Origin: JADCCX01 sp031372765
GTDB taxonomy: Bacteria > Pseudomonadota > Alphaproteobacteria > Rhizobiales > Beijerinckiaceae
Length of the DNA: 14,413 bases
Assembly (NCBI GenBank): GCA_031372765.1
Contig: JANMLW010000103.1
Span: 1 to 14,413, forward strand
Direction: 5' to 3'
Of the stretch, positions 12,939-14,413 are shown in pieces (position 1 is the first letter of the stretch; the number at the start of each line of letters is the position of its first letter). Made by a program: the position numbers and the translations under genes. The notes below the pieces were generated by a model. That model saw nothing but the letters and a program-made list of their open reading frames with translations, was not told the DNA's origin and ran no database searches.

Positions 12939-13520
12939 ATGAAATCTGTTTCAAATATTCCATCTCATTCGTCGATCACGCTTCACGCCGAAACCCGGTT
13001 TGATGTGGTGGCCCGCGAGCGTCTGCTTGATGCTGCCTTTGGTCTGTCACGCTTTGAAAAAACCTCCGAGCGTCTGCGTGATGGCTTTCTCCCCGCTGAT
13101 GGCTTGGCTTTTTCCATGAAGGACAAAGGCCAGCTCATCGGCACCATTCGCCTGTGGAACATCTCCGCTCGCGGTGTGCCCGCGCTTCTGCTCGGGCCAC
13201 TGGCCATTGCAGCCAGCCACGAAGGGCAAGGCCTCGGCTCCAAGCTGATACGCCACGCCCTCGCCCATGCCGCCCTGCGCGGTCACAAGGCTGTGTTGCT
13301 GGTGGGCGACGCGCCCTATTATGCGCGGTTTGGGTTCAAGGCTGATTTGACTGCAAAACTCGTTCTGCCCGGACCGGTGGACCGTGCCCGTTTTCTGGGC
13401 CTTGAGCTTGTCGAAAGTGCGCTGGCACAGGCCAACGGTGCGGTTGTTGCGATCGGCAGGAGCATGCCTGCACTGCGGGCGGTGGAGCCGATTGGTTCGC
13501 ACGAACGACGAGTAGCCTAA
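12939..13520 (+). CDS. GNAT-family N-acetyltransferase
   Basis: A 193-residue protein with the GNAT fold. Acceptor-side strands precede LLLGPLAIAASHEGQGLGS, in which the acetyl-CoA pyrophosphate loop (EGQGLG) is at 95-100. GDAPYYARFGF at 123-133 is the motif-B region typical of YhbS-like members. No signal peptide is present. The substrate is unknown. It lies between ornithine decarboxylase and homospermidine synthase, an arrangement I recall in other Rhizobiales, so acetylation of a polyamine or of a related amine is a reasonable guess. YhbS-like proteins with other acceptors are the alternative. The gene begins 120 bp after the decarboxylase stop with a ribosome site inside a hairpin. Confidence 0.9.
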   Translation: MKSVSNIPSHSSITLHAETRFDVVARERLLDAAFGLSRFEKTSERLRDGFLPADGLAFSMKDKGQLIGTIRLWNISARGVPALLLGPLAIAASHEGQGLGSKLIRHALAHAALRGHKAVLLVGDAPYYARFGFKADLTAKLVLPGPVDRARFLGLELVESALAQANGAVVAIGRSMPALRAVEPIGSHERRVA

Positions 13521-13553
13521 GGCCGTCACACGAATCATCAATCCTTGACCTCC

Positions 13554-13588
13554 AAGGAGCGTCACGCCAAACGGCATGTACGCTCTTT
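13554..13588 (+). terminator. Hairpin with T-rich tail between the GNAT gene and homospermidine synthase
   Basis: AAGGAGCGT (13554-13562) pairs with ACGCTCTTT (13580-13588), with one G-T pair. An inner GCC/GGC stem around AAAC (13566-13575) sits inside, and T-rich sequence continues after it. It could be a weak terminator or an attenuator before the next gene, which starts 27 bp later. The tail is interrupted by C, so efficiency is doubtful. Confidence 0.4.
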
Positions 13589-13614
13589 CCTTTTGCACTT
13601 CGGAGTATTCCGCA

Positions 13615-14413
13615 ATGTCTGCTTTCCCCGTCTACGGCGAAATCACCGGCCCCATCGTGATGATTGGCTTTGGCTCCATCGGCAAGGGAACGCTGCAGCT
13701 GATCGAGCGGCACTTCAAATACGACAAGGCGCGCATGGTGGTGATTGATCCAGACGACAAGGATATCGATCTGCTCAAGAAGCACAATATCCGCTTCATC
13801 AAGGAGCATGTCACCAAGGCCAACTATAAGAAACTGCTGAAATCCTTGCTGACCGAGGGTGGTGGACAGGGTTTCTGCGTCAATCTTTCGGTTGATACGT
13901 CCTCGGTTGACATCATGGAGCTGTGCCGCTCCGTTGACAGCTTCTACATCGATACGGTGGCCGAGCCTTGGCTGGGTTTCTATTTTGACACCAGTAAAGG
14001 ACCTGCCGAACGCTCAAACTATGCCTTGCGCGAAATTGTGCTCGATGCGCGCCGCCGCAATCCCGGTGGCATAACGGCAGTCTCCTGCTGCGGGGCAAAC
14101 CCCGGCATGGTTTCGTGGTTCGTCAAGCAGGCACTGGTCAACCTGGCGGCTGATCTTGGCCTGAAATACAAGGACCCCAAGACCAAGGCCGATTGGGCCG
14201 CGCTGATGAAGAAGGCAGGTGTCAAGGGTATCCACATCGCAGAGCGTGACACGCAACGCTCCAAGAACCCCAAGCCTCCCAATGTCTTCGTCAACACCTG
14301 GTCGGTGGAAGGGTTTGTTTCGGAGGGGTTGCAGCCAGCCGAGCTTGGTTGGGGCACACATGAGAAGTGGATGCCCAGGAACGCCAGGAAGCACAAGGCC
14401 GGTTGTAAGTCGG
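13615..14413 (+). CDS. hss: Homospermidine synthase (3' end beyond the window)
   Basis: The frame is open from ATG 13615 to the window end, giving 266 residues of an enzyme that usually has about 480. The N-terminus carries the NAD-binding Rossmann loop IGFGSIGKG (17-25). VIDPDD follows at the end of the second strand, then the conserved VNLSVDTSS, the YIDTVAEPW segment, SCCGANPGMVSWF and EGFVSEGLQPAELGWGTHE, as in bacterial homospermidine synthases. The enzyme links two putrescines with NAD as a reusable cofactor to form sym-homospermidine, the main long polyamine in many Rhizobiales. GGAG about 10 nt upstream supports the start. It takes the product of ornithine decarboxylase two genes earlier, so these form a biosynthetic pair. 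Confidence 0.95.
   Translation, partial: MSAFPVYGEITGPIVMIGFGSIGKGTLQLIERHFKYDKARMVVIDPDDKDIDLLKKHNIRFIKEHVTKANYKKLLKSLLTEGGGQGFCVNLSVDTSSVDIMELCRSVDSFYIDTVAEPWLGFYFDTSKGPAERSNYALREIVLDARRRNPGGITAVSCCGANPGMVSWFVKQALVNLAADLGLKYKDPKTKADWAALMKKAGVKGIHIAERDTQRSKNPKPPNVFVNTWSVEGFVSEGLQPAELGWGTHEKWMPRNARKHKAGCKS

Noticed and set aside
13545..13748. ORF of 67 codons starting at TTG 13545, rich in Arg and His at its beginning
   Set aside because: It overlaps homospermidine synthase in another frame over most of its length, and nothing beyond composition supports it.

Overview
The window looks like chromosomal DNA of an alphaproteobacterium of the Hyphomicrobiales (Rhizobiales), probably near Brucellaceae or Phyllobacteriaceae. 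This rests on the gene content (alanine-racemase-fold ornithine decarboxylase, GNAT protein and homospermidine synthase in a row), on a long structured leader before the decarboxylase that fits the alphaproteobacterial speF motif, and on moderately high GC. No lineage marker such as rRNA is present. I saw no tRNA, rRNA, CRISPR array, insertion sequence or phage gene.

Region 1 (1-4580, plus strand): the 3' part of a periplasmic 2',3'-cyclic-nucleotide 2'-phosphodiesterase/3'-nucleotidase (cpdB-like), a LysE/RhtB exporter, an amidohydrolase very similar to the enamidase of anaerobic nicotinate fermentation, and two tandem, divergent paralogues of the AA_synth (DUF1185) family. Gaps are 32, 30 and 24 bp, and the last two genes overlap by 4 bp, so a transcription unit is likely. 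The enamidase plus AA_synth pair looks like an uncharacterised pathway acting on a cyclic amide.

Region 2 (4605-11003, all minus strand, transcribed leftward from 11003): an OpgG/OpgD-type periplasmic glucan protein, an S4-domain RNA-binding protein, an ExoZ-like membrane O-acyltransferase, an aldehyde dehydrogenase and a short-chain dehydrogenase, with gaps of 7, 33, 16 and 15 bp. A tail-anchored protein of unknown function follows, with its own candidate promoter. It converges on the AA_synth genes.

Region 3 (11004-14413): a 684-bp intergenic region with divergent control signals, then the polyamine genes on the plus strand: ornithine decarboxylase (ornithine to putrescine), a GNAT acetyltransferase, and homospermidine synthase (putrescine to homospermidine), cut by the window end. 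The decarboxylase leader is dense in hairpins. It holds a short ORF ending in Arg-Ser-Arg inside a terminator-like stem, a hairpin that excludes that stem, and an 8-nt segment complementary to the decarboxylase ribosome binding site. This points to RNA-level feedback on polyamine synthesis.
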